Assembly (NCBI RefSeq): GCF_003597395.2 | Contig: NC_133770.1 | Coordinates: 288,389,136 to 288,453,135 of the forward strand | Source of the DNA: Chelonoidis abingdonii | Lineage: Eukaryota > Chordata > Testudines > Testudinidae | Direction: 5' to 3' | DNA length: 64,000 bases | Part shown: positions 1 to 10,550 of the stretch, in pieces | Position numbering within the stretch: position 1 is the stretch's first letter | Layout: each line of letters begins with the position of its first letter | The notes under the pieces: model-generated | What the model was told of the DNA's origin: nothing | Seen by the model: the letters and a program-made list of their open reading frames with translations, nothing else | The model's database searches: none | Position numbers and translations under genes: made by a program

Positions 1-990
1 CAGTGGAAAGCCACAAGAGATTGCAAAGAATGGAACACTCTTCCACTGACAGACTAAGTGGATACTCCTGAGCCTCTGACCATACCCCAAACAGAAGGTA
101 CACTGCCTTGTAGGAAGCAAATCTGGGAGAAGTATAATTTGGAGTGGTCACTGGATACTGCAACCCCTCTCTGGCCCCTGGGTCAGGACACAGTGGAATG
201 AGAGTGTCTGAGTCCCCTTACCTTACTCCCCCGTACCTTTCCCGTGACAGAACCCTAAAGGAAGTGGAAGAGACCTTTGGAATGGATTCAGGCCTGCTGC
301 ATATAATTTGGACAGAGTCCCCTCCAGAGCAATCAGGCTGGAAAGAACTGTGGAGCACTGCCTGACCATTAGGCCAGCTGGCTATCAGACTGACCCTCTG
401 CATTCATTCAGAAAGCTATTCCAAACTAGTTGTAATTAGGCAGTTCTTCCCCAATCAGTTGTGTCCAGGCACATTACAAGCAAAATGCACATCTCTACAC
501 CCCAACATGTTTGTTGAGGCTGGTCTAAATCAGAAGACTATATTGCTTTGGAAGTATAACATGCTTGAAAGGAAGATTTGTCTCACTAGCTGATTTTAGT
601 AGCAACCAGAATCACCCCTTTATTACTAAAATGGGGCATCTGGCTTCATACTTTGTTTTCCCATGTAGCCTGACTCAGTAGCAGCCTAGTTTTCAAAAGG
701 GGTTTACAGGGAACAGAGATCAACTAGTTGGTTAAAAATAAGAACTTTCATTCATTTGTAGAAACAAACTTTTTTTAAGGTTTAAGGTTATCTTCTTGGC
801 CCATCTTCATCATCCCTCATCAATTGCTGGGTCATGTATGTATCACAATTTCTCCCCTCCCTGTCGTCCCCCACCCAATCTCTTTTAAAATGCAATGTGT
901 GCGACTTTTGCTCCATACCAGTGACACATTGATCTGGAACTGTCCAGCAATAATGTATAACACACTAGGCTACTGAGTGACATAAAACTA
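1..990. other. Unrecognised non-coding stretch
   Basis: I recognise no gene here. Positions 1-420 have balanced base composition with short open frames on both strands and read like a decayed dispersed repeat, perhaps LTR-type, but no termini or target duplication are visible. Positions 420-990 are AT-rich and hold nothing I can name. Confidence 0.3.
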
Positions 991-1362
991 TTGCTGACTG
1001 AATATTTTTCAGCACACTCCTACTGCAGCTCTGACCTGGTCAGGGGAGAAGTCCCTGACCTTTACACATTCTTCCAGTCCTTGGTTACCCGCTTGGGGAC
1101 CAATCTTTTTTACCATGGTATTTACTATGGAGGCTATGGGTGGGGGCTTCCGCAACTCTTCCAGTGTTTCAAGCAAGGGACCGTATTGGAGCTGGCCTGG
1201 AGAGCCCAAGGGAAAAGGAAATTCATGGGGATTATCCCTCATAATTATAATAAGAAGGACACAAGTCAGCGTCCTGCTTTGACACAGCCTCCCTCCCCCA
1301 GCTACTCTCTCTGCTTGCAGCCACTGTTTCCTTCTGCTCTCCCAACATGGCTCTGAAACCAC
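991..1362. other. Overlapping open frames on both strands, unrecognised
   Basis: A 121-codon frame (991-1356, plus) and a 117-codon frame (1009-1362, minus) occupy the same DNA. Neither resembles a family that I know. The minus-strand product has no signal peptide, clear membrane segment or cysteine pattern. The 3' part of the plus strand is pyrimidine-rich and ends in CAG, which by itself would fit a splice acceptor, but no coding exon is evident beyond it. Overlapping open frames this short are expected by chance, so I treat them as probably non-coding; a fragment of an old retroelement or an isolated exon is possible. Confidence 0.2.
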
Positions 1363-3660
1363 AACTTTGTCTCTTCCATTCCCTGTGAGTTGCCTGAGTT
1401 TTATTCTGAGATTTCTTTGGTAAGGCTTTAACTGCTGCCTCGCTTTTGTTGTTGTTTGTTTGTTTATTGTCTGCTTTTTTTATTTACAGACTTGTTGTTT
1501 TAGATTTTACTTTTTTTTATAGTTACACACTTGATTTTGCAGTGCCACTATTTCAGGTGCCTGAATTAGGCTGGTAGCCCAAAGGGTGTTTGATTTTGCT
1601 TTTAGGTTAATTATGTCTTTATTTTATTTTTTTAAGGTTTTTATTTTTGTCTTTCACTGATTAATTAACTTATTGTATTTATTTATTTATTATTGCTACC
1701 ATTGGCTTTCAGAGCTGCAGGAATGGCCCAGGGCCAGTGAAGGCTTCAGGCTTCCAGGGTCCATTATCATATTCCTGTACAAAATCTGTCAACCTGTTAC
1801 CCAAATCCATTTCCATCTTTTCAGATATTTCCTTTCCTTCTGACTTTTATTTTTTACTTGACCAGGCTATCAGCCTGAGCCCCAGTAACAGAATGTATTC
1901 ATAAACTGACTCATGGTCTATGATATGGGGAACTTACAGGTTGCTATCCCGCTCCACCATCCTCCTCTATTGCCACAAAGCACTTGTACCAATTGTCCCC
2001 ACCTCTCCACCACTCTTGGCTGGCTTACTAAATCTGTTACCCATAGTTTTATGAAACCCAAAGCACTGGTAACTTAACTGTTATTTTTTTTTTTTTAGGC
2101 AATGTCAGGAATAAATGAATGGGGACACAGCTCCTTCATCTGATAAATGATTGGTGCAAACCAGAGTTTTTACCTAAAACTACTTTTTATTAGGCTGTAA
2201 GCACATACACATGTATGCTATAGCAACAGGTCTAGAGCACCCCAAACATTATAGTTACCCAAAGTTTGAGATGGTTTTGAGTGATTACCAGCCAGGCTTC
2301 CAGGGGCCCTCCTTTCATTCAGCTGATAGGGAGTTTATGTGTTAGCTCCTTACCCAAAGAAAAGCTTCCTTGGACTGCTCTGAGGTATTTATTTTTATTT
2401 AATTTTTATAGCTAATTTTTCTAAAACATATAACTTATAGCAACCCCTACTGGGTTACCACAGTAACCCCTACTGGGTTATCAATGTTTAAAATTTTAAT
2501 AAATTATTTACTATTTTTATTAGAAAAGCAGTATTTGTATTTTGAGTTATTACAATAATAAAATTTATATGTTAGGGGTACTTAGAACCAAAGTTGCTGT
2601 TTATTTACTTTTTTGAATTTTAATTAGTAAATCTGCAACTGCCAGAATTTGGCCTTGCCTATGAAAAGCCCTAACCATCTTTCTAGCAATGTAATCTTTT
2701 GCTTTTAATTAATGATGGCTAAATACATCCAAAATAGCTGTGGTTTGGTTTAATCAAGTTTTAAAGTTACACTTGAACATCAAACTGGCAGAGGCAGAAG
2801 ACTGGTAATTTCAAAAGAAAAAGACTAACAGTCTGGCCAAAAAGCTAGATCTGATCTAAATATGATGGCTTCCTATCCCATAAGCTGGAGTTTGAACAAG
2901 GGGAGGAAACTGCAATTAACTTAAAGGAAAAAATAATAGTGATAAAAAGAAACAACAAGGCACACATGATTTTTTTTCTTTTTAATGCTTTCAGTTGATT
3001 AATGTAACAACCTGGAAGTGATCAGTGTGAAACTGTTTGGGCCATTAACAAAACGCATAATTCCAGTGCTATAGCATTAAAAATAGTGCCAGAGAAGATG
3101 ATTTAGTGCCAAACTTCCCAGCACACCTGGTGCTAGGGAAACATTCTTCTCTGCTTGCTCTGTTATTAGATTGAATCCACCCTTAGGCTTTTCTCCCTGG
3201 AATATGCCATACTTTGAGATGTGTGTCATTAGTGCCTCTCTACTGAAGTACTATACAGTATAGTCATTTGTCTCCATCCAGCAACCAGTGCTCAACTAGG
3301 GTGCAATGTTCTTTACAGCCCTATGCAAGACCTTTCATCCTGTTTCACCTTCACACAATCCTTATAAGGTGGATTCTGTGACCCTGGTTCATGTTGAGTA
3401 GTAATTACTCTCACACAATTAGTTCTGTTGGGTTTCTAGTTCTTTTGCACAAGGACACTGGATATTCAGGTTAGGGTTGAGGCAATCATTGTCAGATAAC
3501 ATAGGCACCGAACTAACCTGAGGCCTGACATTTGAACTGAACTTCTGTGTCTGGTGAAGTATGGAATACTTTGGTATTTTAAAAAAGTCTTTAAATGTTC
3601 ATGTGGTTCCCACTTCCTGGGAGGAGTTGGGTCTAGGAATGGATTTATTAAGTTATGGTA
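1363..3660. other. AT-rich non-coding stretch with simple repeats
   Basis: No gene is visible. The stretch holds T-runs, a TTTA-type simple repeat near 1675-1700, and a short tandem duplication: the 16-mer aacccctactgggtta occurs at 2442-2457 and again at 2465-2480. The rest is AT-rich and unremarkable. Confidence 0.5.
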
Positions 3661-3661
3661 A

Positions 3662-3845
3662 TAATCATACCCAGCTCTTATATAGCACTTTCCTCAGTGG
3701 ATCTCAAAGCTCTTAACAAAGAAAGTCATTATCATTATCCCCATTTTACAAATGGGGGAAACTGAGGCACCAATATGTGAAGTTACTTCCCAAAGGCTAG
3801 CCTTCTATAGCCCAGGCCCCTGGTCAAGCCACAAGGCCACAACAG
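3662..3845 (-). repeat. MIR-type SINE fragment
   Basis: The segment tatccccattttacaaatg followed by ggggaaactgaggcac and an ttacttcccaaaggctag-like stretch is the complement of the conserved 3' part of MIR/CORE-SINEs shared by amniotes. The ATTATCATTATCCCC stretch matches the tail region. It is diverged and lacks the tRNA-related 5' head. Confidence 0.65.
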
Positions 3846-4197
3846 TAACATTGCAAAATAATGTTATAATGCTGATTATATTGTATTGAATTTGTTTTAC
3901 AGACTCTATAAGCCAAAATGTTTACCCCTTCTAAACATCAATGCCATTGATAGTAAATGTGGACCTGAGCTATAGCTTTTGGATGTGGTTAGGGATCCTG
4001 GTTTTGAAACTCCCTTTTAAGTTCAGAGGTGTTCAGATTCAGCATTTTTGATTGATGCAATACAGACAGGTACTAGCCAGATAATTCAGATGTAGATCTA
4101 GGTCTGTAGTTCCTGGCTACTCCATGGCTGAAGGGTTTTAAATATAAAATTTTGGTTTGGTCTATTATTATAGCAAGAGTGAGCTGTATTGGGGCAC

Positions 4198-4321
4198 ACT
4201 CCGTCCCCATCCTCTGAAGCCCCAGAAACCTCTCAGATTGTCAGTAGGTGGCAACTTGTATGAATTGCTTTATATTCCATTCACCGACACCAGTACAGTC
4301 TTGTGAAGCAAAGTATTTACA
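4198..4321 (+). repeat. Left inverted arm of a foldback element
   Basis: This segment is the reverse complement, at roughly 80-85% identity by eye with small gaps, of 6217-6344. Both arms start (outermost) with actccRtccccatcctctga and end (innermost) with a TATTTACA-type sequence. Similarity stops abruptly inside, where Gypsy LTR sequence begins. With the intervening 1.9 kb removed, the arms would join into one near-perfect palindrome, so this is best read as half of a foldback MITE split by the Gypsy insertion. The original element family is not identified. Confidence 0.65.
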
Positions 4322-4444
4322 GTGGTTCTTGTTCAGCTAGTCCACCGTGTTCTGAGATCTCAAGGAAAGGAGACCTCTGTTCTTCCGCGGCCCTGTGGGA
4401 AAGGGCCAAAGGGCCCAACACAGTGCTGGGGACTTGCCCAGGGT
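4322..4444 (+). mobile_element. Gypsy 5' LTR remnant and primer-binding site
   Basis: 4337-4423 aligns in the same direction with 6153-6219 of the downstream LTR: both contain ctgagatct, then ctcaagg (or caagg), then gggaaaggg and an aacaca/aaaaca end. The upstream LTR lacks the first ~190 bp present in the downstream copy. Immediately after it, 4427-4444 begins TGGGGACTTGCCC, which fits the TGG-start and general form of a retroviral-type primer-binding site related to tRNA-Pro-type sites, with several mismatches. A conventional leader and gag start follow. Confidence 0.55.
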
Positions 4445-4514
4445 TTTGACTTCCCCAGTCGCGGTGATCAAGAGAAAGACTGGGAAACTGATGTGAGGAT
4501 TTAGCATCCAAGTA

Positions 4515-5050
4515 ATGGAGCAGACTCTGTAGTGGTTGGTGGAGTTGCAGAAAGAGCTGCAACAGACTATGCAGTCCTTCCAGCAATCTCATCAATTGGA
4601 GAGACAATCCCGACTGGCGTGGCACGTGGCACAAAAGAAGAGTCTGCAGGAATTTATCAGGGAACAAGGGTAAGTACAGCATCAATTGCTTCAGAAACTG
4701 GTGAGTCCCAGTATGGGGAACAGCATTTGGACACAAGGGGTCAGCCTGCGTAATATGGTGCCAGCAGATGACCCCAATGCATTTCTAGTGACATTTAAAA
4801 GAGTAGCAATGGGAACCATCCGGGACACAGGAATATGGGCCCTCTGGTTAGCATCCTATTTGCGGGGAGGCTCCAGCAGCTATATGGCCCTGAGCAGTGG
4901 ACAGTCCAGAGACTGTGATGATGATAAGGAGGCCACATTAGACTACATGGGCCTGTCTATGGAAAAGTACTGAAAGAAGTTTCGAGCTGCTAGATGGGCT
5001 GAAGCCCAGGGTATTTACCCAAAGACTGGGCTACCCATTGGTTAATGCAA
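4515..5050 (+). pseudogene. Decayed gag with SCAN-like domain (Ty3/Gypsy, Gmr1-like)
   Basis: The frame starts at ATG 4515 (MEQTL, then an immediate stop), continues with a glutamine-rich coiled segment (QKELQQTMQSFQQSHQLE), and shifts frame several times. From about 4757 it reads PADDPNAFLVTFKRVAM, then WALWLASYLRG, a Tyr-Met-Ala-Leu block, and YMGLSMEKY. This order (DDPxAFLxTFxRVA, then WALxLAPYLxGxA, then LGLSxExY) is that of the capsid-like SCAN fold in Gmr1-like Gypsy elements, from which vertebrate SCAN domains are thought to derive. At least one frameshift and two in-frame stops make it non-functional. Because it lies between an LTR/primer site and a protease remnant, it is retroelement gag and not a SCAN zinc-finger gene. 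Confidence 0.75.
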
Positions 5051-5234
5051 AAGATACAGTACACAGAGTGACTTTATCTGACTGAGACCTTGGGGGTGTG
5101 GCAAAGATAAAAGGCAACCATGTTGGTGAAGGTGGGGAAGAGATGGGAGAGCAACCTAGTGGGCACGGAATCAGGATGTTTGCTGGCTATGAAAGATGTG
5201 GTAAAGCCACATTAGATCCTGTCAGGGGAAAGGC

Positions 5235-5579
5235 TTGAGTCTGGAGTGCATCCATGGGGAGAGAAGACTTTGCCCAATGGCCAAGATACCCCTGGAGGTC
5301 CAGGTAAAGTCCAGATGGAAACAAGCTGGGGTTGTGGATAGGTTGCCCCATTTGATGGTATTAGGTACAGACTGGATCCCTGTCCCCTTTAAGAAGAAAG
5401 TAGGAATCTGGAGTCCATGGCAAAAGGCAACTGAAGCATTGGGGAGGATAGAGAAAGTGCTCCAAGTAGGAGAACAGGGGAACCCTAAACAACAGGATAC
5501 AAGCCAGCAGGTGAAAAAGGTAAACACATATTCCCAAGGAGAAAATGGAAAGAAGGAAGAACTGGTTGAGAGGCATTAG
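5235..5579 (+). pseudogene. Retropepsin-type protease remnant of the Gypsy element
   Basis: An open frame of 114 codons contains, near residues 4-50, CIHGERRLCPMAKIPLEVQV, then VVDRLPHLMVLGTDW. The second block matches the C-terminal end of Gypsy proteases, where a hydrophobic strand ends in (I/L)LGRDW; here it is VLGTDW. The catalytic Asp-Ser/Thr-Gly triad expected about 40 residues upstream is not visible, so the N-terminal half is lost or scrambled. Downstream the frame becomes a lysine/glutamine-rich linker and stops. No reverse transcriptase or integrase follows before the 3' LTR, so the element lost most of pol. Confidence 0.65.
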
Positions 5580-5951
5580 GGCAAAAAGGAAGCCCAGAAA
5601 TATCAGAAGGGGGTGAGCTGTCCACAGAATGTTCGCTCCCTCTTGCTCCCTGAGAAAAGGAACCCTGAGATATGTTGATATCACTAGGAAAACAAGAGGC
5701 CATAGAGAAAAAAGGTGATGAAGAAATAGAACATGCCCTGCCGCAAAAGAAAGAGGGTGGGCAGGAGGAGATCAGATCCTCAAATTGCCCCTGGTGTGAA
5801 GACCAGTGGGCTAAAACAGAATGATGGGAATGTCCTCCACCCATTAAATGTGACTTCTATGGGTGGAGGTGGGCAAAGGTACCCGGTGCCTTTTCTAAAG
5901 AAGGGAAGGTGCAAGGGAAAAAGAACCTCCACGGTCAACAGTTGGGGGAGC

Positions 5952-6219
5952 TGTGTGAGAAGGTGTTAGGAGATAACAGGAGTTGAGCCCTAACTCTGAT
6001 CACTTAGAGCCCAATCAACTCTCCTGGAGAAAGCTGACGGGGGATGTGCAGTTAATTAGTTCATCAGGCTGGAAGGGTTGATTAACCAATTATCCATCAG
6101 TTGAGGGGTATAAAAGAAGTCACAGGAAGGTAGTGACTGGGGGAGGACCTAGGCTAGCTGAGCTCAGTATGGTCTGAGATCTGTTTCTCAAGGGCTGTTT
6201 GGGAAAGGGTCAAAAACAG
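5952..6219 (+). mobile_element. Gypsy 3' LTR
   Basis: The LTR begins TGTGTGAG directly after a purine-rich tract (gttgggggag, 5941-5950) that fits a polypurine tract, and ends ...CAAAAACA. A TATA box (TATAAAA) lies at 6109-6115. Its last ~70 bp match the truncated 5' LTR at 4337-4423. A short direct repeat, cagtg, occurs at 4320-4324 and 6217-6221 on the two outer sides and may be the target-site duplication; it lies in the palindrome centre, so this is not certain. Confidence 0.6.
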
Positions 6220-6344
6220 TGTAAATATTTTACTGCACAAGACTGTATTGCTGTTGGTGATGGGAATATAAGTAAATTCACACAAGCTACCACTTACCAG
6301 ACAATCTGAGAGATTTCTGGGGCATCAGAGGATGGGGATGGAGT
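6217..6344 (-). repeat. Right inverted arm of the foldback element
   Basis: Reverse complement partner of 4198-4321. Reading inwards, gatggggatggagt (outer) leads to the inner end gtgtaaatatttta. It abuts the Gypsy 3' LTR directly. Confidence 0.65.
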
Positions 6345-6700
6345 TTGCCATTAAATGTGGATTTCAATCTGAGTTTGGACTCAAGGTCTGTGGCTAGAAA
6401 ATCATAGGAACAACCCTGGTCTGCACAAAGCCTGAGATAGGCACCCAGGCTCCCTGTACAGTGCAGGGGGAAAGAAAGGTGCCTTAGAATGTGAGCCACA
6501 ACAGGCAGCATCCTAGGCAGGTCACTGGCTAAACTAGCCAGTGGGAGATGCCAAAAAGAGGGGAGTGTCCTAAGCCCTATCCTCAAGGACAGAGGTGCCT
6601 AAGCCCAGCTGGCAGGGAGGCGCCCCTCTTTTCTAGTGCTCCATGACCGGGGATGCCTCTCTTGGAATGAGGCAACTTAGGCGCCTAAGGAGGAATTATC
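6345..6700. other. Unrecognised non-coding stretch
   Basis: No gene. The part 6590-6700, with several aggcgcc/ggcgcctaag motifs, may belong to the body of the SINE that starts at about 6715. Confidence 0.3.
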
Positions 6701-6704
6701 CATT

Positions 6705-6860
6705 TTATAACTTTTAGCCCAGTGGTTAGAACATTTGCATAGGATGTGGGATATCCAGGTCCAATTCCCCGCTTTGGAGCCAAGATTACAAAATCTATGG
6801 CAAAATCTTAGAACAGGGCCAGATCTCTTGCATCTCAGTCCAGTGCCTCAGTAACAAAAA
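6705..6860 (+). repeat. tRNA-derived SINE
   Basis: A Pol III A box (tagcccagtggt, 6715-6726) is followed about 33 bp later by a B box (ggtccaattcc, 6758-6768), close to the TRGYNNARNNGG and GGTTCGANTCC consensuses. There is no tRNA cloverleaf beyond the two boxes, and the 3' part is unrelated to tRNA. This is the layout of the turtle tRNA-derived SINE. It is not a tRNA gene. Confidence 0.65.
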
Positions 6861-7369
6861 AACAAAAGAAAACAACAACCTGTTTTCAGAGATTTGAATG
6901 ACAAACTCGAAAGGGAACTCAACCTCCCTTCCCTGTGGGTCACCTCTTTACCAATCCATCTGTCCTCTCCTCCACAGCAAGCCCAAGGACCTCCCTTTGG
7001 TGTCTCCTGGCAACCTGCCCTCCCTCTGTTCTTCCTTCAGCATCCAGCGGATTTGCAAACTTTGTAGTTGTGTGAACATCTTCCCCCTATTTAAATAACA
7101 TTGTGAACCAGTTCCCTAAGCTATGTCTGCACGGTCCAGAATCTGATGAGAAGGTTTCATATACCTCTTATAAAGAGAGCAGCACACTGCAGAAAAAAGA
7201 GACAGAAGAGTGTTTTCACAATGTGCACTGCTTCTTCTGCTGTTCATTCAATAAAGGAGAGAGACGTTGTCCTGACTGCTGCTCTAGCACCTGCTGTGCC
7301 AAACACCAACTCCAAGGACACACTGGATGCTGGGCAGCTTACATAGATCATAGATATTTGAACAAGTAT
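6861..7369. other. Unrecognised non-coding stretch
   Basis: No gene recognised. A 120-codon plus-strand frame (7103-7465) is cysteine-rich but shows no spaced zinc-binding pattern and runs into a MIR-type repeat, so it is taken as chance. Confidence 0.4.
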
Positions 7370-7505
7370 TGTCCACGAGTCCCTCTTGAGCTGCCAGTAC
7401 AGGGGCAAGGACTGTCTTTTTGTTCTGTTTTACAGCACTCCGCTCAGTTGGGTTCTGATCCATGACACGGGCTCCTAGGTTCTATGATAATACAAATAAT
7501 AAAGA
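7370..7505 (+). repeat. MIR-type SINE 3' part
   Basis: The sequence gcaaggactgtctttttgtt, then tctgatccatgacacgggct, cctaggttctatgataatac and aaataata matches the 3' portion of an old amniote SINE that normally reads 'ggcagggactgtctttt...cctggtcc...ggctcctaggcgctacggtaatacaaataataa'. Confidence 0.6.
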
Positions 7506-8640
7506 GGAATAATTCTGGGTTGGCAGGCCTAGGAAAGGTGTTTTGAAGGTGGCTTTCTGTTCTCTTGGGGCTTGTCTTCACTGGAGTTTTTTTCCCTCAG
7601 GTTAATTAATTGCTAGACATTGTTAACACCATTGAAAGAATAGTGTGGACACTTCCCAATCATTTGTTGAAGGCTACAAACTTTTACCCTAGGCTGATCC
7701 CTTGACTAAAGAACAAATGTTTAGGGAGTATTTACAGTAGACTTTGCAGATAGAGACAACCCTTAAGTGACTGCTGCTGATGTCAACAGGCCATTCCTCT
7801 CCACGACACTGGCTGGTGTACCAATGACTGGTCTTAGCCTACCTATGATACACACATCCAACTGTGTCCTGACCCTGTAACTCCTATACCATGCTGCAGA
7901 ATGAGGAAAACTCCAGACTTCTGCCAGCCCTTGCTATACACCTGAATTAACTTTACATGAGAAGTAATTTGCAGACTCCCCTGCAGAGTGCTGGTGGTCT
8001 CTTAATGTAAATTATTAACTTAATTGTCAGTTAATTTGTCCTTAAAATCTACCTATGCCCACAGCAATACTAAAAATTCAGATTAGCAGCTGAATTCTTG
8101 GTGGTGAAGCCAAATCAGATCTCAGGGGGTTTACCCATCATTAATTTGAATGCACTCCACAGTATGTACCAAATGATCCTTTTTAGAACAGTTTCCTGTC
8201 CTACTGGTGCTTACATTTGAGCTTTGTGTGCACTGAAAATGTTTTGCCTGCTGCTAATCTGCACTTCTGTTTTGTGGATATTGGCACATAATAAAGTGTG
8301 TAACAGAACAATATCGCCTTGTTTCTAAGCATTGATTATTGTTCCATATGTCTTGACAAAGGCAATACAAGTCATGTAAATGGATTGGCTAGTACATTTC
8401 CAGGTGAAAATACATTTTCCTTTTGGTGAAAAATTAAGAGAGATACAACAGGGACCTATAAATAGAAGTGGGCGAAATGTTTCAGATAAAACTTTTTTTT
8501 GGAGATTTGCATTGACCAAAACATTTCACGAATGTGTGTCCAATTTGGCAAATGGTTTTGGTTGAAGCAAAAGAAGGAAACATTTTGGAAGTGGTGAAAG
8601 GAAACTTCAATTTCAATTTTTTCAAGTCATAGTAGATTCA
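7506..8640. other. Unrecognised non-coding stretch
   Basis: AT-rich, no gene, no repeat that I can name. Confidence 0.4.
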
Positions 8641-8642
8641 CA

Positions 8643-8730
8643 AGGCGCCATAGCCCTGTGGATCGGGTACTCAGTTGGGATGTGGGAGACTCAAGTTCAT
8701 AGTCCCTACTCTGAACCCAGGTCTTTTTTC
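8643..8730 (+). repeat. tRNA-derived SINE fragment
   Basis: A-box-like tagccctgtgga at 8651-8662 and a B-box-like agttcatagtcc at 8694-8705 are spaced as in the SINE at 6705-6860, and the segment between them (gatgtgggagac) is also shared with that copy. Only the tRNA-related head is recognisable. Confidence 0.55.
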
Positions 8731-10140
8731 ACTAATTGGCTGTGCCAGGGTGGGTCTCTAATTCTATTGAAGCTGTTCCACTTCATATAAAATACTTAAA
8801 TATTCACTAGAGCAAGGACCCCCTTCCAGATGAGTGTATTTACCTTTCTCCAGTTTACACCAGTTCATAGTGACTGCAAAATACTCTCATCTTGCTCTGG
8901 TAGCTCTTGCATTCTCTTTAAAGCAGTGTCAATTACTGTGCTCTAGGTAAGGTAAGAGAAAATTAGGCCCTACGTATTTCACACTTGATGTTTAGAAAAT
9001 TAAGTCATCCTCTCCAGTTTAAAAGTATTCTCTTCTTACCCCCAGTCGTTCCTGCTTTTTCTTATCTTTGCTGCCTTAGTAACTTTGAAACCCAGCTTAA
9101 TGCTAATGCACTGGTTGAATTACAGAGTTCTTTGATAAAGTAGAATCGATACACTAGGGAATTACCTAATTCTATTCTATTTCCTAGTCCCTGCTCAGCC
9201 CCGTAATGAGTTGCTGCATAAATTAAAGGAGAATTAATTGTGTGACATGTAGGACCAGTTGTTGTGGATTTTACAGATACGTTTTGCTGATGAAATCCTA
9301 TAAATGTGTTTAGTTTTTCTTTGTTTACTATAACAGTTTCCCAAGTTTCCTCACAGAGAGGCACTTGCTAATGTGATTTCATGCATAATAATCAGATCAG
9401 GGTAAGGTTGCATAACAAGAAAGAACTTACGTCTATCCTCTCTAGGTAATAGTCGAGTAAGTCAGTCAGGAAATCAGTCTGCTTTCAAATAGGGTATATT
9501 TAAAAATTTATGTTGCAATGATATCTTATACTCCCTAGGTTTGCAGGAAAGATAGTGGTTTAGTGAAGAGTTGACCCACAGCCTAAAAAAATGTTGATGC
9601 AATTGCCACCATATAGTACGTAACTGAGACATTGATACAATACTAGCCTTATTCGTAATTGTTTTATTAGTAATGGTTATTTTGGGGACAATGGATCTCT
9701 CTGTTTCTACAGCTCACACAGTTTGAGTCTGAAGCAGCCCTGTATAATCCTAAAGGAAAAGAGGGCATATTACATTTTTACATCAGCCACATGAGTCCTC
9801 TTTTTCTTTTTCTAGGTCAGGAAGCAAATTAGAGAAGCACTATTAATGTCACAGTGGATAAGCTTGTGTCAGTGTTTCAATATTTTTGTGGGGAGATATC
9901 TCTCAGGATCACCTCCGCTCTCCTGCCCCCAACAATTAATTAAATAACAATGCTTTCAAAGATCCTACACACACTGCTTCTTGCTGGCTCAGGAGGGCAG
10001 GTTGCAGCTTTTGTGGTAGCTTATTATTTTTTATTTGTATTATTGTAACAACAGGGTCCCACTGTGATAGGCTCGTCAGTGCTACTCTGAGTTTCATTCC
10101 GGTGGGATCAGACTAGAACTTCCAGAGAGCATGGTCTAGT
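8731..10140. other. Unrecognised non-coding stretch
   Basis: No gene visible. AT-rich; short ORFs here show no protein family features. Confidence 0.4.
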
Positions 10141-10150
10141 CTCTAAAGCA

Positions 10151-10550
10151 GTGACGCTCATCCTTTGCAGACCACCATACCCCCTTCAAGAGTCTGATTT
10201 GTCTTGCGTAACCTCCAAGTTTCACCTCACTTAAAAAACTTCTTGCTTACAAAATCAGACAAAAAATATAAAAGTGTCACAGCATACTATTACTGAAAAA
10301 TTGCGAACTTTCTCATTTTTACTATATAATTATAAAACACATCAATTGGAATATAAATATTGTACTTACATTTCAGGGTATAATATAAACAAGTCACTGT
10401 ATGTACGAAATTTTAGTTTGTACTGACTTCGCTAGTGCTTTTTATGTAGCTTGTTGAAAAACTAGGCAAATATCTAGATGAGTTGATGTACCTCCTGGAA
10501 GACCTCTGCATACCCCCAGAAGTACGTGTACCCCTGGTTAAGACCCACTT
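10151..10550 (+). mobile_element. Decayed hAT-like (Charlie-type) non-autonomous element
   Basis: The left end cagtgacgctcatcctttgc and the right end gtacccctggttaagaccca are degenerate forms of the CAGTGRTTCTCAAC...GTTGAGAACCACTG termini of Charlie-type hAT elements. Its centre is AT-rich, as usual for these. I could not find a convincing 8-bp duplication: the flanks ctctaaag and cttaagag agree only partly. Confidence 0.5.

Noticed and set aside
4686..4973. Possible SCAN-domain zinc-finger gene
   Set aside because: The SCAN-like motif is flanked by LTR and primer-site sequence upstream and a protease remnant downstream, contains stops and a frameshift, and no zinc fingers follow.
6715..6790. 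Candidate tRNA gene
   Set aside because: Only the A and B boxes are tRNA-like; no acceptor or anticodon stem can be formed, so it is a SINE head.
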